DNA of 64,000 nt, from NCBI GenBank assembly GCA_003283025.1, contig QBYC01000002.1:44286-108285 (forward strand), in the 5' to 3' direction. Each line of letters starts with the position of its first letter. Within the stretch, counting starts at the first letter, position 1. A program made the position numbers and the translations under genes. Of this stretch, positions 30,434 to 38,295 are shown one piece after another. Source of the stretch: Pelagibacteraceae bacterium AG-325-C03 (lineage in GTDB: Bacteria; Pseudomonadota; Alphaproteobacteria; Pelagibacterales; Pelagibacteraceae). Under the pieces are notes generated by a model. It saw only the letters and a program-made list of their open reading frames with translations, was not told the DNA's origin and searched no databases.

Positions 30434-30491
30434 TCTGGTATTTTTAACTATTAATCAATAAAAATGCTACTTATAGAATATTTAAAATGTA

Positions 30492-30509
30492 TTGGCACAC
30501 TCTTGGCAC
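30492..30509. repeat. Two direct TTGGCAC repeats, possible integrase arm sites
   Basis: TTGGCAC occurs at 30492-30498 and 30503-30509, an 11-bp period, about one helical turn. It lies in the 175-bp gap between the tRNA fragment and the intact tRNA-Gly. Short direct repeats of this kind are what tyrosine recombinases bind as arm-type sites. No integrase gene remains, so this is an inference from position and form. Confidence 0.4.
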
Positions 30510-30585
30510 AGTTCAGGTAGAGTTTACGAATTTTGTCCCTTGCTTAATTTTTAAAAAGCTAATACCTTCAACAATAATAGAACAA

Positions 30586-30660
30586 GCGGGCATAGCTCAG
30601 TGGTAGAGCGTCTCGTTGCCAACGAGAAGGTCGAGGGTTCGAACCCCTTTGCCCGCTCCA
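30586..30660 (+). tRNA. tRNA-Gly (anticodon GCC)
   Basis: A complete 75-nt cloverleaf: acceptor GCGGGCA with TGCCCGC, D stem GCTC/GAGC, anticodon stem TCTCG/CGAGA with loop TTGCCAA (anticodon GCC at 30618-30620), T stem GAGGG/CCCTT around TTCGAAC, discriminator T and encoded CCA. It reads GGC and GGU glycine codons. The 443-bp interval between the LON gene and the pterin dehydratase gene contains only this tRNA, its decayed partial copy and the short repeats. Confidence 0.97.
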
Positions 30661-30747
30661 AAAATACTAAGTATTTTCAAAAAAGGTATAATTGACATGA
30701 TTGTCCTCATGAGAAAATGTTAAAAAAAAGTGTAAAACTAGATTAAT

Positions 30748-31086
30748 ATGAATGATTTATCTAAAAAAAAATGTGTCCCGTGTGAGGGAAACATTCTACC
30801 GTTTGATACAAGTGAAATACACAAGTTTTTAAAAAAAGTTGATGGATGGGATGTCAAAAAAAATGATGATAAAAGTTTTTTTTTAACAAAAGATTTTAAA
30901 TTTAAGGATTTTGCTGATAGTCAAAAATTTATAAACAAAGTTGGTAATTTAGCAGAAGTAGAAAATCATCATCCAGATATATCTTTTGGCTGGGGTTATT
31001 GTAAAATAAAAATCTTTACTCATGCTATTAAAGGACTTGCCGAAAGCGATTTTATTTTAGCGGCAAAAATAGATAAAATTAATTAG
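30748..31086 (+). CDS. Pterin-4a-carbinolamine dehydratase
   Basis: A 112-residue protein with the PCD/DCoH active-site motif NHHPDISFGWGYCKIKIFTHAIKGL, in which the paired histidines catalyse dehydration of 4a-hydroxy-tetrahydropterin. The N-terminal CVPCEG is common in bacterial members. It normally recycles the pterin of aromatic amino-acid hydroxylases; no such hydroxylase is in the window. Its stop shares TTAG with the convergent purH stop. Confidence 0.93.
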   Translation: MNDLSKKKCVPCEGNILPFDTSEIHKFLKKVDGWDVKKNDDKSFFLTKDFKFKDFADSQKFINKVGNLAEVENHHPDISFGWGYCKIKIFTHAIKGLAESDFILAAKIDKIN

Positions 31087-32633
31087 TGATTGAAATGACG
31101 AATGCCAGTGAAAAGCATTTTAATTTTCCCTTTGTTAGCAGCAGTTATAATTTCTTTATCTCTAATAGAACCACCAGGTTGAATAATAGTCTTTACACCC
31201 GCTTTTATAAGAGTATTTATCCCATCAACAAAAGGAAAAAAAGCATCTGAAGCGGCTATTGAATTTTTAATTTTTGAAGATTGAAATTGTTTCGCTTTCT
31301 GTATCGCAATTTTACAACTATCAAGTCTACTTGGTTGTCCAGCACCAATACCAACTGTAGAAAAATTATTACATATTACTATTGCGTTTGATTTTATATA
31401 TTTGCAAACGTTAAAGGTAAATTGAATTTCAGCTAATTCATCTTTTTTTGGTTTTAACCTAGTTACGCATTTTAGTTTTTTTATATCTAAAATAATATCA
31501 TCCCTGCTTTGAACTATAAAAGACCCGTCGAACGATTTAATAGAAGTATGGTTTTTATGTTTAAAATTAGAAATATCAATTATTCTCATATTTTTCTTTC
31601 TTTTCAATACTGTTAGAGAATCATTATCAAAACCTTTTGCCATAATAACCTCTAAAAAACTCTTATTAATTTCAAGAGCAATTTTCTTATTAATTTTGTA
31701 GTTACATGCTACTACACCGCCAAATGCACTAATTGGGTCAGATGCAAAAGCATTTTTAAGTGAAATAAATGGTATTTTATTTTCTGAAACTCCACATGGG
31801 TTAGCATGTTTGATAATTACAGTACTAGAATTTTTTTTTAATGAGCTTAAGATTTCCAAAGATGCGAACATATCATTATAATTATTGTAAGTTAGATCCT
31901 TTCCATGAATTTGAATAAATCCAAGTTTTTTATCCTCATAGTCGCTGACATATATAGAACTTTCTTGATGAGGGTTTTCTCCGTATCTTAATTTTTGCAA
32001 TTTCCTTCCAAATATTGTTTTTCTCTCAGGAAATTTAATTTTCAGTCTTTTATTAAACCAGTTTGCTATCATGGCATCGTAATAAGCAGTTAACCCAAAT
32101 GCTTTAGAAGACATAAATTCACGAAATCCTATAGTGGTTTTTCCTTTAAAATTTTCTAACTCGTCAATCAAAGATTTATAATCATTTATATTAGTAATAA
32201 TTGTAACATTTTTAAAATTTTTTGCAGCAGCTCTTACTAGCGTTGGACCACCTATGTCTATGTTTTCTAAAATCTTTTTTGAATTTAATTTTTGTTTTAC
32301 AATTCTTTGAAATGGATAAAAATTAACTATAATTAAATCAATGGCTGGAAAATTTTGTTTAAGCATTTCGTCTTTATGTTTTATATTCTGTCTATCGTGG
32401 AGAATCCCAGCATGTATTTTAGGATGAAGAGTTTTTACTCTTCCATCTAGCATCTCTTCAAAACCTGTATACTTAGATAATTCTGTACATCGGAAGCCTA
32501 ATTTTAATATAGATTCGTAAGTTCCACCTGAACTTATAATATTAATATTGAACTTTTTTAAAATTTTAAGAACTGTAATTAAATTTTTTTTATTAGAGAC
32601 TGATATTAAAGCGTTTTTAACTTTTAAATTCAT
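31083..32633 (-). CDS. purH: Bifunctional AICAR transformylase / IMP cyclohydrolase
   Basis: A 516-residue enzyme for the last two steps of IMP synthesis. The N-terminal cyclohydrolase (ALISVSNKKNL, NIISSGGTYESIL, MLDGRVKTLHPKIHAGIL) precedes the transformylase with LRYGENPHQESSIYV and the active site VIIKHANPCGVSE. DAFFPFVDGINTLIKAGVKTIIQPGGSIRD lies near the C terminus. The ATG ending at 32633 is preferred; a longer frame adds nine residues overlapping the preceding gene. It uses AICAR, also released by HisF. Confidence 0.97.
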   Translation of the reverse strand: MNLKVKNALISVSNKKNLITVLKILKKFNINIISSGGTYESILKLGFRCTELSKYTGFEEMLDGRVKTLHPKIHAGILHDRQNIKHKDEMLKQNFPAIDLIIVNFYPFQRIVKQKLNSKKILENIDIGGPTLVRAAAKNFKNVTIITNINDYKSLIDELENFKGKTTIGFREFMSSKAFGLTAYYDAMIANWFNKRLKIKFPERKTIFGRKLQKLRYGENPHQESSIYVSDYEDKKLGFIQIHGKDLTYNNYNDMFASLEILSSLKKNSSTVIIKHANPCGVSENKIPFISLKNAFASDPISAFGGVVACNYKINKKIALEINKSFLEVIMAKGFDNDSLTVLKRKKNMRIIDISNFKHKNHTSIKSFDGSFIVQSRDDIILDIKKLKCVTRLKPKKDELAEIQFTFNVCKYIKSNAIVICNNFSTVGIGAGQPSRLDSCKIAIQKAKQFQSSKIKNSIAASDAFFPFVDGINTLIKAGVKTIIQPGGSIRDKEIITAANKGKIKMLFTGIRHFNH

Positions 32634-32635
32634 TA

Positions 32636-34273
32636 TCAAATACTTTTTCTTATCTCCCAATTAAAGACTTTATTTTTATTAACTAAATTACCACTAATTG
32701 TTATACAAGTGTTATCTAATATTTTTTTTTCACCTAAAAATATACTTTTCTCAATTTCTAAACTCTCATTGTCAATTGTAAAAACAAGAGATTTATTCTT
32801 AGCAATTTGAATAAGAGCACTATTCCCACCCATTGTTTTGATAACACTTAACTGAGGATTAATATGAAATCTAAAAGCATATCTTATGGGATATCCATCT
32901 TTCACTTTGAATATATGATCAGCCCCTTTAAGGTAATTATTTTTTTTATCTAAATATATTTCTCTTTTGTGTGTACATCCAAATTTTTTTTCATAACCGT
33001 TATTTGAAGCTGCACATCCTATAATTCCATTTTCATTTTTAACTGATACATTAAAAGATTTAAAACTATTTTGAATAGAGTTACCAAACACTTTTTTGAT
33101 CATTTTATTTTTTTCAAATGTTGTAATTGAAGTATCATTAATTGTTAAAGTAGATTGAGATGCTGTTAATCTACTAAGTAATTCTGCTTTTTTTGATATT
33201 TCATTTCCAAAACCAGAATTAGTAATTATCTTAATTCCATCCAAGAAATATTCGAAAGATAAAGGTCCAGACTGATACGACTTTGAAAATTTTTTAATAG
33301 GAGGTTTATCAACATCTAAAATCAAAAAATGATTTTTGTATTTCATCTTAAACAAACCCCCTAGATAATCATTTTTATTATTTGATGCGCAATTATCTAA
33401 ATATTTTTGTATTTGGTTTAAATTAAGAGAGCAAGATCCATTAAATAAAGGCAATTGACCATCTGGTGTTTTAATATAATGAATACAATTAAGATTCTTT
33501 TCTATAATATCATCTAAAAATTCTGGAACATATTTTTGGCTGTCTTTAATTACTTCCTTGCAAAAAATAAAGTATTTTGAAAAAAAAAGTAAATCGCTAG
33601 GATTCCTAGATAAAGGAAAGCCGTCGGTATCAAAGAAGGTATGTATGAGTATTTTTAACTCTTTAATAGCAATATGAAAATTTTCTTTGTATTCTTTAAA
33701 AACAAGCCCAGTAAGAATGATGGCTGTTAAAATTTCTACTTTTTTAGAAAAATCCTTTTCAAATTTAATATTTTTCTTTAAGTGATTAGTTTGATTAATA
33801 ATACAATTTAAAAAATTATTTTTAAAATCAGAATTACTATTAGTTAAAATAATATCTATATTTAAAATCCAACTAATAATTCTTCCACTTAAAATTGAAG
33901 TTTCCCAAGTTTTTGTTTTATACTTTGAATTTTTTATAATCCAGATATGAATAATTTTTCTTAACTTTTTTTGATCTGTTCTTCTATTAATTAGATTAAG
34001 CCAAAAAAAACTATGCATTTGTTCTGCATTCTTTTTATTTTCTTCATGCCAAAAAACATTTGGATCAATTTCATTAATTTTAAATGATCTGTTATTGTAA
34101 GCAGTGATAATTGATAACAAAAAAGGATTCGGATTGTAGTATATTTGTTGTGGAGTTTCAGATTTTAAAGAACTGTTATAGTTTTTAGATAAAAAATATA
34201 ACTTTTTAAAAAAATTAATTAAAGTTATTTGGCACGCGATCAAATAAAGATAGACACTTTTCAGGTCAATCAT
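32636..34273 (-). CDS. Heparinase II/III-like protein
   Basis: A 545-residue protein. The N-terminal half is helical (NAEQMHSFFWLNLINRR, SWILNIDIIL), as in the toroid domain of heparinase II/III. The C-terminal half has the beta-sandwich pattern (GPLSFEYFLDGIKIITNSGFG, SRLTASQSTLTINDTS, RYAFRFHINPQLSVIK). Alphaproteobacteria commonly carry such a gene beside purH; substrate and even lyase activity are uncertain. No export signal is obvious. It lies 3 bp after rpe and 2 bp before purH, on the same strand. Confidence 0.82.
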   Translation of the reverse strand: MIDLKSVYLYLIACQITLINFFKKLYFLSKNYNSSLKSETPQQIYYNPNPFLLSIITAYNNRSFKINEIDPNVFWHEENKKNAEQMHSFFWLNLINRRTDQKKLRKIIHIWIIKNSKYKTKTWETSILSGRIISWILNIDIILTNSNSDFKNNFLNCIINQTNHLKKNIKFEKDFSKKVEILTAIILTGLVFKEYKENFHIAIKELKILIHTFFDTDGFPLSRNPSDLLFFSKYFIFCKEVIKDSQKYVPEFLDDIIEKNLNCIHYIKTPDGQLPLFNGSCSLNLNQIQKYLDNCASNNKNDYLGGLFKMKYKNHFLILDVDKPPIKKFSKSYQSGPLSFEYFLDGIKIITNSGFGNEISKKAELLSRLTASQSTLTINDTSITTFEKNKMIKKVFGNSIQNSFKSFNVSVKNENGIIGCAASNNGYEKKFGCTHKREIYLDKKNNYLKGADHIFKVKDGYPIRYAFRFHINPQLSVIKTMGGNSALIQIAKNKSLVFTIDNESLEIEKSIFLGEKKILDNTCITISGNLVNKNKVFNWEIRKSI

Positions 34274-34276
34274 CTT

Positions 34277-34939
34277 CTAGCTGTTTCGTAGAATTTCTAT
34301 ATTTTTTTTTAGGTCACCTTTGTTTTCTTTAAATATAGTAGACCCTGACACAAGTATATTTGCACCTGCATCTTTTGCTTTAGAACAATTGTCAAAATTT
34401 ATCCCACCATCAATTTCAATATCTATGTTTAATTTTTTTTCATTTATTAGATTATTTAAAGCTTTTATTTTTCCAAGTATTTCTGGCATAAATTTCTGAC
34501 CTGCAAAGCCAGGTTCTACACTCATTATTAAAACCAAATCGATTTGATCTAAATAATTTTTAATCAAGTCAATTTTTGATTTTGGCTTTAAAGAAATACC
34601 AATTTTTTTGTTTAAATTTTTTATCAATTTTATTGTTTTAGAAATATCAGAAGTAGCTTCTGGATGAAAAGTTATAATATCTGCACCTGCATCAGCAAAA
34701 TCTTTTATAAAATTATCAACTGGAGATATCATAAGATGAACATCAAATGTTTTTTTTGTTAAAGGTCTTAGTTTCTTTATTACTTCTGGACCAATTGTCA
34801 AATTAGGTACAAAGTGTCCATCCATAACATCAATATGAATATAATCTGCACCTGCTTTTTCTAAAGAAATTACTTCATTTCCTAATTTACTAAAATCAGC
34901 AGATAAAATAGAAGGTGATATTTTTATTAAACTACTCAT
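34277..34939 (-). CDS. rpe: Ribulose-phosphate 3-epimerase
   Basis: A 220-residue TIM-barrel enzyme interconverting ribulose 5-phosphate and xylulose 5-phosphate. Signatures: ISPSILSADFSKLGNEV, YIHIDVMDGHFVPNLTIGP (metal-binding His/Asp), VLIMSVEPGFAGQKFM and IEIDGGINFDN. It leads the purine/heparinase run rpe-heparinase-purH with spacers of 2-3 bp, so these are probably co-transcribed. Confidence 0.97.
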   Translation of the reverse strand: MSSLIKISPSILSADFSKLGNEVISLEKAGADYIHIDVMDGHFVPNLTIGPEVIKKLRPLTKKTFDVHLMISPVDNFIKDFADAGADIITFHPEATSDISKTIKLIKNLNKKIGISLKPKSKIDLIKNYLDQIDLVLIMSVEPGFAGQKFMPEILGKIKALNNLINEKKLNIDIEIDGGINFDNCSKAKDAGANILVSGSTIFKENKGDLKKNIEILRNS

Positions 34940-34986
34940 AATTTGTTTATATTTTAAACTAAAACTTTGTCAAAAAAATTAACCGT

Positions 34987-35322
34987 TTAGTTAAATAACT
35001 GGTAAAGCTGTCTTGAAAAATCACTTTCAAGGGGAAATGCAAGCATCCCCCACACATCATATCCCAAAATATAAGGCATTGCATAAAATCTGAATAAATA
35101 AAAAAACCAGGCCACATATAGCGCTATAAAGGGTCCAAATAAAAAACTTGGTGTAATAAATTTAAATAACTTAATGATTGGATTTGTGTATTTAACAAAA
35201 ACTCTCATAAAAAAGAATGTCGAATCTTCTCTTTGAAAAATATTCATAAATGCCCTACCTATTAAAGTCCACATTATAGTTCCTAATACGTAATCTAAAA
35301 CAATTGCCCAAGTAGGTATCAT
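34987..35322 (-). CDS. Small integral membrane protein, function unknown
   Basis: A 111-residue protein with two or three hydrophobic helices (AIVLDYVLGTIMWTLI and FLFGPFIALYVAWFFYLFRFYAMPYIL). The sequence PIIKLFKFITPSFL in its middle is reminiscent of the YggT family (compare the 96-residue YggT at 47.7 kb), but the match is loose. It stands alone, 47 bp before rpe and just beyond the terminator that follows the symporter operon. Confidence 0.7.
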   Translation of the reverse strand: MIPTWAIVLDYVLGTIMWTLIGRAFMNIFQREDSTFFFMRVFVKYTNPIIKLFKFITPSFLFGPFIALYVAWFFYLFRFYAMPYILGYDVWGMLAFPLESDFSRQLYQLFN

Positions 35323-35353
35323 ATCTTCAAAGTATCATGATTTAGTCAAAAAA

Positions 35354-35378
35354 AAAGGGGCGAAAAATTCGCCCCTTT
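35354..35378 (-). terminator. Rho-independent terminator after the symporter operon
   Basis: A perfect 11-bp stem (AAAGGGGCGAA with TTCGCCCCTTT, 3-nt loop) lies 20 bp after the symporter stop. On the minus strand it is followed by a run of about eight T from the A tract at 35349-35356, giving a textbook intrinsic terminator for the leftward operon. It is the strongest hairpin terminator I saw in the window. Confidence 0.88.
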
Positions 35379-35398
35379 AAATTTTATTGTTTTATTAA

Positions 35399-37255
35399 CT
35401 AGTGTTGCTTGCCTAAGATAGCCTTACCTGTAGGTATTCTAGTATCATCTACCATTTTTTGAGTAGCAGCGTCTGGTTCTTTAGTCATTAAACTAACCAC
35501 AACCATTACAACTAAACAAATTGGTGCTCCGATTAAACCAAATCTTAAGTGATCGATACCTAAGAATGGTTCATTTACACCACCAAAAATTGGAACTGAA
35601 AACTTAGGATATACCCATAATAGGTAAAATAATCCTGAAAGAATTCCAGTAACTATTCCAGCGATAGCACCTGCTCTAGTAGCCCTCTTCCACCATACAC
35701 CAAGTACAAGTGGGAAGAATAAGCCTGACATTGCAAAGTCGAATGCCCAAGCAACCGAACCTAAGATACTTGTTAACCTGAATGAGGCTATATAAGCACC
35801 GGCAGCTCCGATTATTACTAGAAGTACACGAGCGACTAAAAGTCTTTTAGCTGTATCAGCTTTTGGATCTATGATTTTGTAGTAAATATCATGAGATAAA
35901 GCATTTGATATCGCTAATACAAGACCATCAGCAGTTGACATAGCAGCAGCCATACCACCAGCAAACACAAGTCCTGAGATTACGAACGGTAGTCCCGCTA
36001 CTTCTGGAGTAGCTAATACTACAACGTCACCTCTCATGAACCATTCGTTCAACTGAAGTATACCGTCACCATTAAAGTCTGCGATAAATACTTGTTTAAC
36101 TTCAGACCATCTTTGTACCCATTCTATCGACTGAACTTCAGAAATAGATTTTCCGATAATTCCAGTTGGTAGATTTGGATCCATTAATGCCAACTTAGAC
36201 AATGTCGCTAACATAGGCGCTGAAGAGTAAAGTAAGAAAATAAAGAATAGCGACCATGCTACTGATTTTCTTGCTGCTCTTACTGAAGGAGTTGTAAAGT
36301 ATCTCATTAAGATATGAGGTAACGATGCAGTTCCTACCATCATACAAATCGCAAGCGATAAGTATTTCCAGACAGCCATTCCACCTTCAGGTACTCCAGA
36401 GTGAGATCCAGAGATATATTTCAATCCTCCTGGTACCCCAGCTGCTTTCATATCTGCGGCGCTGTTTTTAACTAGTCCAAATTGTTGTTCAAGTTCACCA
36501 AGTCTTGCAACTTCGTCACCTAACATTAAGTGCGGGAATACACCCCCACCAACTTTATTACTAATCCAGAAAACTGGTATTAGATAAGCAACGATTAATA
36601 CAATATACTGTGCAACCTGAGTCCAAGTTACGGCTCTCATTCCACCAAGCATTGAACAGATAAGGATACTTATTAATCCTACCCATACACCTGCTTCAAA
36701 CGGAATTCCAAGAGCTCTAGAAGCAATTGTTCCCGTAGCGTTAATTTGTGCTGTTACGTATGTAAATGATGCAATGAAAAGCACGAACACAGAGCAAGCT
36801 CTTACGAGATTACCACCGTATCGTGTTCCAATGAAATCAGGAACTGTGTAACATCCAAATTTTCTTAGGTATGGAGCCATCAAAGTTGCTACAAGCACAT
36901 AACCACCTGTCCAACCTACTAAGAAGGCCATGTAAGTATAACCACCATAGTAAACTCCACCCGCTAAGGCTACGAATGATGCACCTGACATCCAGTCAGC
37001 TGCTGTTGCCATACCATTAAATACGGTTGGCACCTGTCTTCCTGCAACATAGTAGGCATCTACTTGTATGGTTCTTGATAGATAGCCGATTAAAGCATAA
37101 ATCAAAACCGTGAAAGCCACGAACATCACTCCGATGTTTTTAGCTGACACACCAGCTTGTTCCGCAATAGCCATCAATATGATGAATACTAAGAAACCAC
37201 CTGTGTAGGTCCCGTATATCTTTGGAAGGTTTTTTATAAAATCTCCTTTAAACAT
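35399..37255 (-). CDS. Sodium:solute symporter, large subunit (ActP-like)
   Basis: A 618-residue SSS-family transporter with about 13 membrane helices. Conserved segments include DAYYVAGRQVPTVFNGMATAADWMSGASFVALAG, GGMRAVTWTQVAQY and VISGLVFAGGMAAAMSTADGLVLAISNALSHDIYYK. With the DUF4212 subunit it forms the two-subunit type related to acetate permease ActP; the substrate is likely a short carboxylate but is not proven. A loop between helices contains D393-F-N-G-D-G-I-L-Q-L-N-E404, matching a canonical EF-hand loop. Codon use is less AT-rich than in neighbours, suggesting high expression. It overlaps the small subunit gene by one base. Confidence 0.92.
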   Translation of the reverse strand: MFKGDFIKNLPKIYGTYTGGFLVFIILMAIAEQAGVSAKNIGVMFVAFTVLIYALIGYLSRTIQVDAYYVAGRQVPTVFNGMATAADWMSGASFVALAGGVYYGGYTYMAFLVGWTGGYVLVATLMAPYLRKFGCYTVPDFIGTRYGGNLVRACSVFVLFIASFTYVTAQINATGTIASRALGIPFEAGVWVGLISILICSMLGGMRAVTWTQVAQYIVLIVAYLIPVFWISNKVGGGVFPHLMLGDEVARLGELEQQFGLVKNSAADMKAAGVPGGLKYISGSHSGVPEGGMAVWKYLSLAICMMVGTASLPHILMRYFTTPSVRAARKSVAWSLFFIFLLYSSAPMLATLSKLALMDPNLPTGIIGKSISEVQSIEWVQRWSEVKQVFIADFNGDGILQLNEWFMRGDVVVLATPEVAGLPFVISGLVFAGGMAAAMSTADGLVLAISNALSHDIYYKIIDPKADTAKRLLVARVLLVIIGAAGAYIASFRLTSILGSVAWAFDFAMSGLFFPLVLGVWWKRATRAGAIAGIVTGILSGLFYLLWVYPKFSVPIFGGVNEPFLGIDHLRFGLIGAPICLVVMVVVSLMTKEPDAATQKMVDDTRIPTGKAILGKQH

Positions 37256-37512
37256 TAGTCATCCTCTCTTTCTGAGAAACCATGTTCTTCATCGATTTTT
37301 TCTTGTTTGTTTGCAGTCCAAAACAAAATTATCACAAAGGCAAGAAGTGAACCTTGCGCAGTCATGTAATATGCTAATGGATAGCCAAGAAATGACATCG
37401 TGTTCAGTTCAGAACCAAACATGAAGATCACTAATGAGAAGAAAGCCCAAAGAACCAATGTTACTATCATATGGTTTTTGGTCTTATTCCAATATGCGTC
37501 TTTATTTGACAT
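37255..37512 (-). CDS. Sodium:solute symporter, small subunit (DUF4212)
   Basis: An 85-residue protein with two membrane helices (MIVTLVLWAFFSLVIFMFG and LAYYMTAQGSLLAFVIILFWTAN), the family start YWNKTKNHM and an acidic C-terminal tail. DUF4212 proteins are the obligate small partners of VC_2705-type symporters, and the large subunit follows with a one-base overlap. A very strong Shine-Dalgarno (AGGGGG, 37517-37522) precedes the ATG by 4 nt, unusual in this AT-rich genome. Confidence 0.93.
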   Translation of the reverse strand: MSNKDAYWNKTKNHMIVTLVLWAFFSLVIFMFGSELNTMSFLGYPLAYYMTAQGSLLAFVIILFWTANKQEKIDEEHGFSEREDD

Positions 37513-37535
37513 ATTTCCCCCTATTTATTTTTAAC

Positions 37536-37547
37536 TTTTACGTAAAA
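37536..37547. promoter_or_regulatory. Palindrome upstream of the symporter operon
   Basis: TTTTACGTAAAA is a perfect 12-bp palindrome, 23 bp before the DUF4212 ATG, extended by nearly matching flanks (ACTTTTACGTAAAAAGT). The 153-bp divergent spacer should hold the promoters of the symporter operon and of the gene at 37666. An operator role is a guess from position and symmetry. Confidence 0.35.
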
Positions 37548-37665
37548 AGTATTACTGATAATCGACCTTACCCATTATTGATCAAATTAAAAGGGTAAAA
37601 AAAACACTTAAAACCAAATTGAAATGCTATAAGTTAAGTAAAATAGGGGTTTTTAAAAATACAAC

Positions 37666-38295
37666 GTGAAATTGAATTTCAAAGACATGCTAAATACTAT
37701 AAAAACGATGAAGGAATATCTATTTCCCATTGAGAAGGTTACTAGCTATTTTAAAAATATCAATTCAAAGGAAGATCTTCAAAAGTTTATTCAGCAAAGA
37801 TCTGCTCACGTGACTCAGAACACTCTTTATGGATATTTAAAAACCAGAATGGGGCATAAGTTTACTGTGATGGTTGATGATGAAGTTTTTTCTCAATCAA
37901 TCAATCTAGCCAAATGGAACATATACATAGTAGCCTTAGCAGATTGTACATTTTATACCTTTTCTTATTTGATGAATGAAAAAAATCTTAAAGAAAATGA
38001 CTGTAAGGAAATTTATTTAAATATTATTGAAAGTGAAAAAACAAATGGTCTTAGTAATGAAATTTTTGAAAGAGCAAAAAGTGAATTTCTATTAAGGCTA
38101 GAAAAAATTGATTTTGAAAAATATTATCTACAAGAACCTTTCAAAGAAAGTTGCTTTGCACTTTACAAATGGTCTCCAATTGCTGATGAACTAAAAACTT
38201 TAGACAAAAAAATTGTTTTAAATTCAATGAGGCTGAAATGGAATTTGATAGATGATGAATTTAAAAAACTAACAGAAAATTTAGAGTTTAATTAA
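37666..38295 (+). CDS. Unrecognised conserved-looking protein between symporter and acs
   Basis: A 209-residue soluble, mostly helical, acidic-and-lysine-rich protein without signal peptide or membrane helix. I recognise no motif for certain; [19 protein letters not shown] and [23 protein letters not shown] segments may be conserved blocks. The frame fills the space between the divergent symporter and the convergent acs gene and shares its stop with acs (TTAA). The assigned start is GTG at 37666 with no good Shine-Dalgarno; ATG at 37687 is an alternative. Placement suggests a link to acetate or related uptake, but that is only context. Confidence 0.75.
   Translation: MKLNFKDMLNTIKTMKEYLFPIEKVTSYFKNINSKEDLQKFIQQRSAHVTQNTLYGYLKTRMGHKFTVMVDDEVFSQSINLAKWNIYIVALADCTFYTFSYLMNEKNLKENDCKEIYLNIIESEKTNGLSNEIFERAKSEFLLRLEKIDFEKYYLQEPFKESCFALYKWSPIADELKTLDKKIVLNSMRLKWNLIDDEFKKLTENLEFN

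Noticed and set aside
30661..30678. AAAATACT/AGTATTTT inverted repeat after tRNA-Gly as a terminator
   Set aside because: The stem is all weak pairs, the loop would be too small at full length, and no T tract follows.
37806..37813. TCACGTGA as a second parS
   Set aside because: Only the central eight bases match; the flanks (GC and CTC) do not fit the parS consensus.
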